The notes: generated by a model from the letters alone, not told the origin. DNA of 56,924 nt from Bacteroidales bacterium (GCA_024400305.1 JAKSMX010000016.1:1-56924); one strand, 5' to 3'. Counted from the stretch's first letter, positions 1 through 8,401 are shown. Made by a program: numbers and translations.

Positions 1-1
1 C

Positions 2-1324
2 GCGAGCGCCCAGCATGTGGGCTACGGCACTGCGAAGGGCACTGTTAAGGACGGCATTGTGACAGGCATCAACGTGACGCTTGTCAGCAAGGTTGCCCTT
101 GCCCGCTTCAGCTTCAAGAAGGACGACGCCCCTTACACAGGCGAACTCACATTGAGCGGCACTCACATCTACAAGAGCATGACGGTGGATTTCAGCAGCA
201 GCACAGGCTTCAGCTTCAGCGGCACGGAAGGCGACATCGACCTTGGTTCTGGCAATGCGGAGCGTTACGTTATGCTTGTTCCTACCGGCACTGGTGATGT
301 TGCGTTGAGCTTCGCCAGCGGCGGCAAGACAGGCGTGGCGACTATAGAAGGCGGCATACACGAAAACAAGTTCTACGGCATGAGCGAGGCGATAGCTGTG
401 ACGCTGGAGGCGGCTGCTCCAGCCGGAAGGTTCACTGTCGATGCCAGCGGCACCACGGTGGAGTTCTCGCCGGGCAACCTGCAGTACCTTGGCAAGTTGG
501 CCAGCACGGGGACGTGGCGTTTTGCCGAACACCAGTGGGACTACATGGGCGCGGGTCCTTCTGCAACGTCAAACAAGGGCAACGTTGACCTCAGCTCACT
601 CGGTTACTCGGATGAAATGTACAACACGGGTTCCGGCAACGCCGGCGGCAGCGAGACCGTGGATGACAAGGCGGCTGCTCGCGACCTGTTCGGCTGGGGC
701 TGCACGGGATCCCAGGACGCGCGTAACGGCGCCCACATCTTCCAGACGAACTACCAGCCGTACTCGACATCGACATCGACTGTCCATATCACCTACAACA
801 AATACGGTTACGGTCCTGACTACCACGATAACGAGTACGGCCTGTCTGTTGAACACGGGTCGGACTGGGGCTGTGTCACGGGTCTTCCATCGGCCGGTGA
901 GGGCAAGAGTTGGCGCACGCTGAGCTGGGCCGAGTGGGAGTACTTGTTTAAAACGAGGACGGTCAACGGCGGCACATGTGAGGGCAAGAGCTACCGGCGT
1001 GCGACGATAAACAGCGATGCGTCGGACGGGAGCAAGGTTTACGGCATGCTGCTGTACCCTGACGGCTACACGGCACAGACGGGGGCGAAGTCCTACACGA
1101 AGGCGGAGTGGTCCGCGATGGAGTCTGACGGCGTTGTCTTCCTTCCGGAAGCCGGCCGCCGCGATGGGACGAGTCTCAGCGATGTCGGTTCTAACGGCTA
1201 CTATTGGTCGAGTTCGTGCAGCGGCAGCGGCAGCGCGTACTACGTGGACTTCTATTTGTACGGTGTCTTTCCTCATAGCACCACCGATCGGTACCGCGGG
1301 GTCTCCGTCCGTCTGGTCCGGTAG
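2..1324 (+). CDS. Fimbrillin/FISUMP-type surface protein, 5' end missing
   Basis: The window opens inside this gene: the frame is open from base 2, so the start and any signal peptide lie upstream and 440 codons are visible. Residues 1-130 align by eye with the middle of the lipoprotein at 18403-19974 (shared HVGYG, GINVT, YVMLVP, NKFYGM). From about residue 147 comes a FISUMP-like domain: FSPGNLQY, WRFAEHQWDY, a W-rich core and a YWSSS...SVRLVR ending. Such proteins are usually surface lipoproteins of Bacteroidota; ligand and role are unknown. The gene is clearly richer in G+C than most of the window, which produces long spurious antisense reading frames. The last codons run straight into a hairpin terminator. 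Family assignment is recognition by motif, not by search. Confidence 0.8.
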   Translation, partial: ASAQHVGYGTAKGTVKDGIVTGINVTLVSKVALARFSFKKDDAPYTGELTLSGTHIYKSMTVDFSSSTGFSFSGTEGDIDLGSGNAERYVMLVPTGTGDVALSFASGGKTGVATIEGGIHENKFYGMSEAIAVTLEAAAPAGRFTVDASGTTVEFSPGNLQYLGKLASTGTWRFAEHQWDYMGAGPSATSNKGNVDLSSLGYSDEMYNTGSGNAGGSETVDDKAAARDLFGWGCTGSQDARNGAHIFQTNYQPYSTSTSTVHITYNKYGYGPDYHDNEYGLSVEHGSDWGCVTGLPSAGEGKSWRTLSWAEWEYLFKTRTVNGGTCEGKSYRRATINSDASDGSKVYGMLLYPDGYTAQTGAKSYTKAEWSAMESDGVVFLPEAGRRDGTSLSDVGSNGYYWSSSCSGSGSAYYVDFYLYGVFPHSTTDRYRGVSVRLVR

Positions 1325-1382
1325 CTGTTCTTTGCAGAATTTATCTTTCCCCCGAGAGAGGACAAGATATTTAACAAAAAAA

Positions 1383-1415
1383 GGAAGCCTCACGAAGAAG
1401 TGGGGTTTCCCTTTT
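1383..1415 (+). terminator. Intrinsic terminator after the surface protein
   Basis: An 11-bp stem (1383-1393 with 1400-1410, including G-U pairs) and a 6-base loop are followed by a T-rich run. It lies 58 bp after the stop codon. Confidence 0.75.
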
Positions 1416-1454
1416 AGTTTTTAGTCTTTAGTTTTTAGTCTTTAGTTTTTAGTT
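1413..1454. repeat. TTTAGT-word array
   Basis: Tandem degenerate copies of TTTTTAGTC / TTTAGT fill the 40 bp after the terminator. It is one of several low-complexity intergenic arrays in the window, each with its own word. Function unknown. Confidence 0.7.
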
Positions 1455-1481
1455 TTGAGAGTGGAGTTGGTTGTCGCATGC

Positions 1482-1626
1482 TGCCGGGCACATGTCGGCT
1501 TCGCCTCCATGTACCCGGTTATCAAGGTGGTGCCTTACAGGCACCGCCGGGCTTGCGGGCTGCCCGCAGGGCAGTACCTCAATAACCGGGCACGCGGCAC
1601 GCGTGCCCGGCATCTGCCCCGCAGAT
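1482..1626. repeat. GC-rich nested hairpin element
   Basis: This 145-bp non-coding stretch is much richer in G+C than its AT-rich flanks and is packed with complementary segments. An outer pair TGCCGGGCA (1482-1490) and TGCCCGGCA (1604-1612) encloses a 15-bp imperfect pair (1514-1528 with 1576-1590). Local hairpins sit at 1526-1534/1540-1548, 1554-1559/1563-1568 (TGCGGG, CTG loop), 1588-1596/1600-1608 (9 bp perfect) and 1612-1617/1621-1626. The core CCGGGC recurs in both orientations. Not all helices can form at once. It could be a REP/BIME-like mobile palindromic element or a structured RNA; I see no coding potential. Confidence 0.7.
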
Positions 1627-1635
1627 CAAAAAAAC

Positions 1636-1699
1636 TCTCTCCTCTTTTAACTTTTAACTCTCCACTTTTAGCACTTTAAAAACTTTTTTACTATCTTTG
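1636..1699 (+). promoter_or_regulatory. ACTTT array and promoter of the AAA/PD-(D/E)XK gene
   Basis: A run of AACTTTT/CACTTTTAG words leads into TATCTTTG (1692-1699), a match to the Bacteroidota -7 box TAnnTTTG, 23 bp before the ATG. The same box and following bases occur before the truncated second copy at 20238-20245. No clear -33 TTTG is visible. Confidence 0.6.
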
Positions 1700-1722
1700 C
1701 AGCCGAAAAAAATAATATCGTT

Positions 1723-3309
1723 ATGAAGTACCCCATCGGAAGACAGACATTCAGCACACTCATTGAAGGCGGTTACGTCTATGTCGATAAGACCGACCTC
1801 GTTTACAACCTCGCGCAGAAAGACATCTGCTTTCTGTGCCGTCCGCGCAGATTCGGAAAATCACTGTTATTATCAACATTGGAAAGCTATTTCAAAGGCG
1901 AGAAGGAACTGTTCAAAGGCCTGAAAATAGAGGAACTGGAAAAGGAATGGAAACAATATCCGGTGTTCAGAATAGATTTTTCCAAAGGCAATTTCAAGGA
2001 CTCCAGCTACATTTCCAGCACGATGAGCAATTATCTTGACAAGTGGGAGGCGGAATACGGAGTTGTTAGCAAGTACAACGAGATAGGTGTCCGCTTCAGC
2101 AATGTCATCGCCGCCGCACATGAGAAGACCGGCCGGAAAGTTGTGATTCTCGTTGACGAATACGACAAGCCGATGCTCGACGTGCTTATGGAGCCGCAGG
2201 AGCAGCTCAACCGCGATGCGCTGAAGGAGATATACAGCACTTTCAAGGAAACAGACGAACATCTTCGTTTCGTGCTTCTCACAGGCGTCACCAAGTTCTC
2301 GCAGGTGAGCGTGTTCAGCGGCTTCAACCAGCCGGAGGACATCAGCATGAAGAGCGAGTTCGATGCGCTTTGCGGCATCACGAAAGACGAACTCGTGGGT
2401 TATTTCGACAAGGAGATAGAAGTCATGGCAAAAAAATACGGCTGCACGAAAGACGAAATGTACCTGCTGCTCAAGAGACAGTACGACGGCTATCATTTCT
2501 CCGAGGGAATGTGGGACGAAGAGTCGTCGAGGGAAGAAATGCTCGACATCTTCAATCCATACAGCGTGCTGAACGCATTGAATGACAGGAAACTCGGTGA
2601 ATATTGGTTCAAATCCGGCACTCCGACATACCTCATGCGTCTGCTCGACCGCGGCAAGACGAACATGCAGGAGATTCTGAACGGGGAATATGAGAGCAGC
2701 TACTTCATGGACTACAAGGCCGACATCGAAGACCCTTTGGCGATGATTTACCAGAGCGGCTATCTTACAATAAAAGGATGTGAAAGAATCGGGTGCGTGA
2801 GATTCTACACCTTGGACTACCCGAATGTCGAAGTGAAGAAGGGCTTCGTGGCGTTGTTGGCGAACGACTACTTCAAGATGAACAACGTGCAGCAGCCCCT
2901 CGCGCTGACGATAAACAAGGCGTTGATGCAGGGCCGCATAGACGACCTCCGCGATGAACTGTCGGCTTTCTTCGCCTCAATCCCGTACAATGCGAACTAT
3001 CAGGAACGCGCTTGGAGCTACGAGAGCCATTATCACTATACTTTTTATCTGATATTCAGGCTTTTATCATGCTACACGATCCTGACGGAAAAGGAAAATT
3101 CAAGAGGACGCGCCGACATGATTGTTGAGACAAACGACTACGTTTACATCTTCGAATTCAAACTTGACGGCACCGCCGTAGAAGCCCTAAAACAAATCGA
3201 AGACAAAGGTTACGCCGAGCCATACGCCGCCGACAAGAGAAAACTTTTCCGCATCGGAGTGAGCTTCTCATCAGAGAAGAAAAATATCGTTGAATGGGAA
3301 GTGGTTTAG
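1723..3309 (+). CDS. AAA-ATPase-like protein with C-terminal PD-(D/E)XK nuclease domain (DUF1703 type)
   Basis: 528 residues. The N-terminal part is the AAA-ATPase-like domain: opening MKYPIGRQTF, a P-loop variant RPRRFGKS (K46, S47), and a Walker B-type strand VVILVDEYD around residue 142. The C-terminus carries a PD-(D/E)XK signature: D465 in GRADM and E478-x-K480 in IFEFKL, followed by a conserved Q. The length is typical of the family, which is present in many copies in Bacteroidales genomes and has no established function; nuclease activity is inferred. It stands alone between a surface-protein gene and the convergent prenyl synthase. A second, broken copy lies at 20270. Confidence 0.9.
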   Translation: MKYPIGRQTFSTLIEGGYVYVDKTDLVYNLAQKDICFLCRPRRFGKSLLLSTLESYFKGEKELFKGLKIEELEKEWKQYPVFRIDFSKGNFKDSSYISSTMSNYLDKWEAEYGVVSKYNEIGVRFSNVIAAAHEKTGRKVVILVDEYDKPMLDVLMEPQEQLNRDALKEIYSTFKETDEHLRFVLLTGVTKFSQVSVFSGFNQPEDISMKSEFDALCGITKDELVGYFDKEIEVMAKKYGCTKDEMYLLLKRQYDGYHFSEGMWDEESSREEMLDIFNPYSVLNALNDRKLGEYWFKSGTPTYLMRLLDRGKTNMQEILNGEYESSYFMDYKADIEDPLAMIYQSGYLTIKGCERIGCVRFYTLDYPNVEVKKGFVALLANDYFKMNNVQQPLALTINKALMQGRIDDLRDELSAFFASIPYNANYQERAWSYESHYHYTFYLIFRLLSCYTILTEKENSRGRADMIVETNDYVYIFEFKLDGTAVEALKQIEDKGYAEPYAADKRKLFRIGVSFSSEKKNIVEWEVV

Positions 3310-3355
3310 CCACGCCACGTCATTCGTGAAATTCGTGGAACATTTTCGTCTCTCG

Positions 3356-4330
3356 TTATTTCACCCTCGTGTAAAGGTATTTGGCGTATTCTCTCAACAC
3401 CGCTTTTCTCTCTTCCGGAAGTGCTATCTCATTCAGGCGGCGCACCGCGTTTTCATAATATTCGGTCATGAGGTCGGTGACGATTCCGCGGACGTTGTAC
3501 TTGGCGTAGATGTCAAGTACAGCTTTCATCTTGCTGTCGTCGCGGCCTTTGGGCATTGTGAAATATCTGTTGAGAAGAGCCTTGTCGTCGGCGGATGCGA
3601 GCTGTAACGCCTTGAGGTACAGATACGTCTTCTTGTTGTCGGCGATGTCGCCGCCTGGCATCTTGCCGAACACCTTCACGTCGCCGTAGCAGTCGAAGAG
3701 GTCGTCCTGAAGCTGGAACGCGATGCCGAGGTCGATGCCGAAGTCGTAAACCGCCTGTTTGTTTTCGTCTGACGCTCCGGCCACTATCGCGCCTATCCTC
3801 AACACGGAGCCGAGAAGCACCGCCGTCTTGAGGCGTATCATCTCGATGTATTGTTCAAGCGTGACGTCGTCGGAGGTCTCGAAATTGAGGTCGTGCTGCT
3901 GGCCTTCGCACACCTCCAAGGCCACTTTCACAAGCTCGTTCAGTATTTCTGAAGAGTGTCTGTTGCCGGTTCTCATGGCGTACTGGAACGCCTTGATGAG
4001 CATGGTGTCGCCGGAGAGCAACGCGATGTTGGAGTTCCATTTGTGATAGACGGTCTCCAATCCGCGGCGCAGCGGTGCCTCGTCCATGATGTCGTCATGG
4101 ATGAGAGTGAAGTTGTGGAAGATTTCGGCCGCCACCGCCGGGGTGAGGCATTCCTCGATGTCGCCGCCGAACATCTCGCAGGCGAGGAGACACAATGTGG
4201 GGCGCATCCGCTTGCCCTTCTGGTTCATGGTGTAGGCGATGGGGGCGTAAAGCTCCGCCGGCGTCCCTGTAAAATCTTGCGACTCAATGAATTTCGTGAT
4301 CGAATCCTGTATCTTTTCAACTGATGTCAT
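3356..4330 (-). CDS. Polyprenyl (all-trans) diphosphate synthase
   Basis: 324 residues of the trans-isoprenyl diphosphate synthase family, which condenses isopentenyl diphosphate onto an allylic diphosphate. Both aspartate-rich motifs are present: LIHDDIMDEAPLRRG (first DDxxD, residues 79-83) and LQDDLFD. Also visible are GKRMRP near the N-terminus and a DNKKTYL segment. Chain length (octaprenyl for menaquinone, or shorter) cannot be read safely. It starts 2 bp after the stop of the MMPL exporter gene and is surely co-transcribed with it. Its 3' end faces the AAA gene across 46 bp. Confidence 0.92.
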   Translation of the reverse strand: MTSVEKIQDSITKFIESQDFTGTPAELYAPIAYTMNQKGKRMRPTLCLLACEMFGGDIEECLTPAVAAEIFHNFTLIHDDIMDEAPLRRGLETVYHKWNSNIALLSGDTMLIKAFQYAMRTGNRHSSEILNELVKVALEVCEGQQHDLNFETSDDVTLEQYIEMIRLKTAVLLGSVLRIGAIVAGASDENKQAVYDFGIDLGIAFQLQDDLFDCYGDVKVFGKMPGGDIADNKKTYLYLKALQLASADDKALLNRYFTMPKGRDDSKMKAVLDIYAKYNVRGIVTDLMTEYYENAVRRLNEIALPEERKAVLREYAKYLYTRVK

Positions 4331-4332
4331 GG

Positions 4333-6636
4333 TTATTTTCTTTTTTTGAAAAATGATAAAACTAAAGTCGGTAATACTACGATGTTTGTAATCAAGGAGA
4401 TGAGTAATGTCGCCGGGACGAGGATTCCGACCACCTTGGTACCGCCGAACGACGAGAAGGCGAAGATGAGGAAGCCGCAGATGAGGATGCTGGCCGAATA
4501 GATCATGCTCGGGCCGGTCTCCTTGATGGCTTCAACCACCGATTTCTCGACATCGTTGCCGAGGGTCTTCATCTGAAGACGGTATCTCGACAGGTAGTGG
4601 ATGGTGTTGTCCACGCTGATTCCCAATGCGATGCTGAACACAAGCAGCGTTGACATCTTGAGCGGGATGCCTGTCACGCCCATGATGCCGGCGGTGAACA
4701 GCAGCGGTATGATGTTAGGTATCAATGAGATGACAATCATCTTGAAGTTCTTGAACGTTATTGCCATGAGGATGGCGATGATTACGAAGGCGAGGATGAG
4801 CGAATAGGCCAAGTTCTCGATGAGGTAGTTGGTGCCTTCGAGTGTCACGACGCTGCTGCCGGTGAGGATGACGTCGTATTTCTCGCTCGGGAAGATCTGT
4901 TCGATTTTCGGGCGCAGCGATGTGATGATGCTGTCAACCTTCGGTGTGGTGATGTTGGCCATCTGCACGCTGATGCGGGTGCGCTGCATGTCCTTGTCCA
5001 TGTACTGCGTGATGATGTCGGGCATCCCGCCGCCCTGCATGTCGGGGATGTATTTCATGATGAAGCCGAACTCGTTGTTGGTCGGCACCTTGTATTGGCG
5101 GCTGTCGCCGTTGTAGAACGCCTGCCGTCCGAACTTCACCACCTCCGCCACCGAGAGCGGCTCGCTGAACTCCGGATACAGCGCAAGGGTGTCCTGAAGC
5201 TGGCTTATCTTGTTGATGAAACGCGCGTTGAGGATGCCTTTCGGTTTCCTCGTATCGACGGAGATCTCAAACGGCATCACGCCGCCGACGTTCTTCTCGA
5301 AGAACATCATGTCCTGGTAAAGCTCGTCTTTCTCGGAGATGTCATCGACCACGCGTCCTGATGTCGTCATGAAAGAAGCTCCGAGGAAACAGAGCGCGAT
5401 GAAGCAGCACAGGGCGGCGTAAGTCATCTTCTTGTGACTGATGACGTATCCGGCGAGCTTGTCCATGAAAGCGTGTATCTTGCTGTTTTCCAACTTGGTG
5501 ATGGTCTTTCCGCTCGGCTCGCGCTGATAGCTGAAGAATGTGGGGAGCAGTATCATCGTGAGGACGTAGGTGAGCATGATGCACAGGCTCGCGAGGATGC
5601 CGAACGGGACGAGAAGCTCGTTTCTCGTGATGATGAACGAGGCGAAGCTGACGGCGGTGGTCATGTTTGTCAGGAAGTTGGCCGGGCCGATGCGCAGAAT
5701 GGTGTTGTGCAACGCCTGACGTTTGTCGTGGCACAGCGCGAACTCGGTGTTGTATTTGTTCACCATGAAGATGGAGTTCTCCACGCCGATGATGATCAGC
5801 AGCGGAGGCAGCACGCCGGTGAGTATAGTGATCTCAAAGCCGAGCGACACCATGAGCCCGAACATGAAACCCACCGAGATCATTACGATGGCGAGCACGG
5901 AGACGAGCAGGCGCCATTCCTTGAAGAAGAGGAACAGGATTATGCCGGCGATGATCATCGAGAGCACGGTGAAAAGCACTATTTCGGAGACCATCTTTTC
6001 TGTGGTGACCTCCCTGATGTACGACATCCCGGAGAGGTGCATCTCCACGCCGTTGGCTTCTTCGTAGGCTTTGGTGATGGCCTGAAGCGAGTCGGTGAAC
6101 GCCACGCGCATCGAGGTGTAAACGGCGGAGTCGGTCTGCGTTATCATCATGAGGTATGCGCCGGTCTCGCTGTTGAACAGAAGACCGTCGAACAGTTCGA
6201 GTCCGAGGATCTCCTCCTTGATGCGGTCAACCTCCTCCTGCGTCTCCGGACGCGTCGGCACCACTTCCTTGAAGTCGAACTTCTTGATGCTGTCGTCTTT
6301 CACGAGGTTGAAGATCCTCGTCACCGAGAGGCATTCGACGACACCGTCGAGGCTTCTGATGTGCTCGTTGAAGTCGTAATATTTTTGGAAATGCTCGAGT
6401 TCGAAGAGGTCGGGGTCGTACATCCCGATGAAATCGACCATGCCGTCCTGACCGTATTGGTCGAGGAATTGCTGATACACAATCATTGTCGGGTCGTCGT
6501 CGGGCAGTGTGTTCGCCATGACGTAGGCCATTTTCGCGTGCGAGGCCTTGAAACCCATGAACGCTAATAAAATGATGATTATTGCAAGGTTGAGAACTCT
6601 GTGGTTCAGGATGTAATTGGCTGTTTTATTCCACAT
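4333..6636 (-). CDS. MMPL/RND-superfamily exporter
   Basis: 767 residues from the start MWNKTANYIL. An upstream in-frame extension overlaps the toxin gene and has no membrane character, so it is rejected. The protein has the RND/MMPL plan: one N-terminal helix, a large periplasmic loop, a bundle of about five helices (IVLFTVLSMIIAGIILFLFF onward), a second helix and loop, then a second bundle, ending in KKRK. Family members move lipids or hydrophobic molecules across the inner membrane by proton motive force; the substrate here is unknown. Tight coupling to a prenyl diphosphate synthase hints at a lipid or isoprenoid substrate, which is inference. Confidence 0.88.
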   Translation of the reverse strand: MWNKTANYILNHRVLNLAIIIILLAFMGFKASHAKMAYVMANTLPDDDPTMIVYQQFLDQYGQDGMVDFIGMYDPDLFELEHFQKYYDFNEHIRSLDGVVECLSVTRIFNLVKDDSIKKFDFKEVVPTRPETQEEVDRIKEEILGLELFDGLLFNSETGAYLMMITQTDSAVYTSMRVAFTDSLQAITKAYEEANGVEMHLSGMSYIREVTTEKMVSEIVLFTVLSMIIAGIILFLFFKEWRLLVSVLAIVMISVGFMFGLMVSLGFEITILTGVLPPLLIIIGVENSIFMVNKYNTEFALCHDKRQALHNTILRIGPANFLTNMTTAVSFASFIITRNELLVPFGILASLCIMLTYVLTMILLPTFFSYQREPSGKTITKLENSKIHAFMDKLAGYVISHKKMTYAALCCFIALCFLGASFMTTSGRVVDDISEKDELYQDMMFFEKNVGGVMPFEISVDTRKPKGILNARFINKISQLQDTLALYPEFSEPLSVAEVVKFGRQAFYNGDSRQYKVPTNNEFGFIMKYIPDMQGGGMPDIITQYMDKDMQRTRISVQMANITTPKVDSIITSLRPKIEQIFPSEKYDVILTGSSVVTLEGTNYLIENLAYSLILAFVIIAILMAITFKNFKMIVISLIPNIIPLLFTAGIMGVTGIPLKMSTLLVFSIALGISVDNTIHYLSRYRLQMKTLGNDVEKSVVEAIKETGPSMIYSASILICGFLIFAFSSFGGTKVVGILVPATLLISLITNIVVLPTLVLSFFKKRK

Positions 6637-6653
6637 GGACGTTTGAGTTGAGA

Positions 6654-6932
6654 TTAAAAAATATCCGAATGCCTGCCGGTGTTCAACATGAGAAGGATAA
6701 GCTCCTCGTCGTTCTGCTCCCACACGAGAAGCCAGTCCGGCTGGATGTGGCACTCCCATGTTCGGCCGCCGGGATAGTTCGTCAGCTTGTGGGGCTTGTA
6801 TTCTGGAGGAAGACAGCCATTTTCAGATAGTTCCCGGATGGCATCTTTGAGTTTCTGCATTGGATAGTTGCGTTTCTGGCACAACTTCATGGATCTCTCA
6901 AAACGGTTGGTTGTCAGAACTCTGTATCTCAT
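6654..6932 (-). CDS. YafQ-family mRNA interferase toxin
   Basis: 92 residues of RelE/ParE-fold toxin. Recognisable YafQ features are the GRTWECHIQPDWLLVW strand segment and the C-terminal ending TGRHSDIF, which holds the usual catalytic-site histidine. YafQ toxins cut mRNA on the ribosome. The start overlaps the antitoxin stop by 4 bases (ATGA type), the normal order of antitoxin first. The gene ends 17 bp before the start of the MMPL exporter gene, so read-through into the exporter is likely. Confidence 0.88.
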   Translation of the reverse strand: MRYRVLTTNRFERSMKLCQKRNYPMQKLKDAIRELSENGCLPPEYKPHKLTNYPGGRTWECHIQPDWLLVWEQNDEELILLMLNTGRHSDIF

Positions 6933-7135
6933 TTTTCAAGTATTGTATCAAACATTTCGTCAACGCTGTTCCATTCACTCACTCTTCCGGCTTCGACGTC
7001 TTCAAGAGCCAGTTCGATGCCTGTTTTCTTCCGGGTGGTGTTTTTCCTGACCTTCACCCCGTCGAGGTTTGACAATATTTTCTTAAGGCTTGCGAGGATG
7101 CTTTTGTCCTCGACTTCAATTATCAGTTCTGTCAT
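6929..7135 (-). CDS. Antitoxin partner of the YafQ-type toxin
   Basis: 68 residues, acidic C-terminal half (ELALEDVEAGRVSEWNSVDE) and a short basic middle (VRKNTTRKKTG). No clear RHH or HTH motif is evident by eye, so its DNA-binding fold is unassigned. The role is inferred from size, position upstream of the toxin and the 4-base overlap. The promoter just upstream carries twin palindromes expected of an autoregulated operon. Confidence 0.8.
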   Translation of the reverse strand: MTELIIEVEDKSILASLKKILSNLDGVKVRKNTTRKKTGIELALEDVEAGRVSEWNSVDEMFDTILEK

Positions 7136-7155
7136 GTCATCTTAGATTTAAAGTT

Positions 7156-7213
7156 GCAAAAATACACATTTTTTCATGAAAATGACATCGTTTTTCATGA
7201 AAAAATGTGTATT
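7156..7213 (-). promoter_or_regulatory. Toxin-antitoxin promoter with twin-palindrome operator; possible terminator of the efflux operon
   Basis: On the minus strand TATTTTTG (7156-7163) fits the -7 box, 20 bp before the antitoxin ATG. Overlapping it is a perfect 22-bp inverted repeat (7161-7182 with 7192-7213, 9-bp spacer). Each arm contains the 12-bp palindrome TTTTCATGAAAA (7171-7182 and 7192-7203), so two identical palindromes lie 21 bp apart, two helical turns. The same inverted repeat, followed by TTTTT on the minus strand, could also end transcription of the ABC permease gene, whose stop is at 7235. Confidence 0.7.
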
Positions 7214-7234
7214 GATGGGAAACCATTTCTGATT

Positions 7235-8401
7235 TTATACGAACAACTGCTTGCTGTATGTCTTTCGGTACACCGTGTATGCCATGATGAAATACACGCC
7301 TGTCTGTATCCAAAGCCCGATTATCTCCGGCATGACATCGGCCAGATGTGCGCCCATCTCGCTGATGCGCACATATCCGTTGATGCCAAGCGTTGACGGC
7401 ATGATCCATGAGAACACCTTCCAGAAATGCGGGATGTTGCTTCCCGGCCATGAGATGCCGCTCAGGAAGGTGAGCGGGATTGACATGAAGACGAACGTTA
7501 TGATGAACGCCTCGCGGTCGTGTGACATCCCTGCTATCGTGATGCAGAAGAACACGCACGACAGCACGTAAGGGAACATGAACGCCAGCATTGTGCGCCA
7601 GTCCCAGATGTGGATGAGATGGAACATCTGAGGCACTATGCACACCATATAGGCTGCGATAATGATGTAGATGGCAAAATAGACACATGCCTTTCCTATC
7701 AGGATTTCATGTGGTTTCTTCCCGATAAGGTGAGGCTCGGCGATGCCCTTGCGTATCTTCTCGCGTTCCTCACCGGCGATCATGCCGACACCGAACAGCA
7801 TTGTCTGCTGTATGATGAGCATCAGGATGGCGGGGATCATGTAAGTAGCGAAGCCGCTCTGTGTGTTGAACATCGGGACGTACTCATATTCAATGGGGTA
7901 CTGCGCCGCTGAGATCTGCTCGTCTGTCGCGCCGGGCATTCTGCTCGCCTTTATCGTTTTGTTCATTTGCAGTGACACGTCGGTGCATCCGCTCAAGATG
8001 GCTTTGTAGTAAAGAAGCCCGCTCATGTCGCAATACAGTTCGACGGTGGTCTGCTGCAGGCTCATCAGGTCGCGGTCAAATTCCTTCGGGATGTAAATCA
8101 GACCGTAGGCCTCTTTCCTGTTGATGTGTTCCAACGCTTCCTGCATGTCGGCGCAATGTGCCACGATGCGTATGTCAGGTGTCCCGTCGGCCATGCGCAG
8201 GAACTCCCTGCTGTTGTACGAGTTGCAGCAGTCAACGGCGACGGCCGGAACATCGAAAGCCTTCTCGTTCCCGTAGAGGTAAGCGTACAGAAGAGGGTAG
8301 AGCAGCGGGACTATGATAAAGAAAACGAGTGCGCCTTCGTCTAACAGTGCGTTTTTGATATCATAGAACCAAACATCGATAATATTTCTTAACCACTTCA
8401 T
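7235..8401 (-). CDS. ABC-2 type transporter permease (second of two)
   Basis: 388 residues. Layout is one N-terminal membrane helix (ALVFFIIVPLLYPLLYAYLY), a soluble domain of about 150 residues, then five membrane helices, the standard ABC-2 / YhhJ-type permease. It follows the first permease by 10 bp and is the last gene of the efflux operon. Family members export drugs, lipids or other small molecules, usually as heterodimers with an ATPase. No ATP-binding gene lies in this operon. Confidence 0.88.
   Translation of the reverse strand: MKWLRNIIDVWFYDIKNALLDEGALVFFIIVPLLYPLLYAYLYGNEKAFDVPAVAVDCCNSYNSREFLRMADGTPDIRIVAHCADMQEALEHINRKEAYGLIYIPKEFDRDLMSLQQTTVELYCDMSGLLYYKAILSGCTDVSLQMNKTIKASRMPGATDEQISAAQYPIEYEYVPMFNTQSGFATYMIPAILMLIIQQTMLFGVGMIAGEEREKIRKGIAEPHLIGKKPHEILIGKACVYFAIYIIIAAYMVCIVPQMFHLIHIWDWRTMLAFMFPYVLSCVFFCITIAGMSHDREAFIITFVFMSIPLTFLSGISWPGSNIPHFWKVFSWIMPSTLGINGYVRISEMGAHLADVMPEIIGLWIQTGVYFIMAYTVYRKTYSKQLFV

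Noticed and set aside
596-1393. 265-codon open frame on the minus strand opposite the surface protein gene
   Set aside because: Arg/Val-rich composition without domain character; it arises from the high G+C and glycine/serine codons of the real gene.
5434-6567. 377-codon plus-strand frame opposite the MMPL exporter
   Set aside because: Histidine/glutamate/aspartate-rich shadow of membrane-protein codons; no signal, no domain.
6637-6759. 41-residue N-terminal extension of the MMPL exporter
   Set aside because: It overlaps the toxin coding region and lacks hydrophobic or family character; MWNKTANYIL is the normal start.
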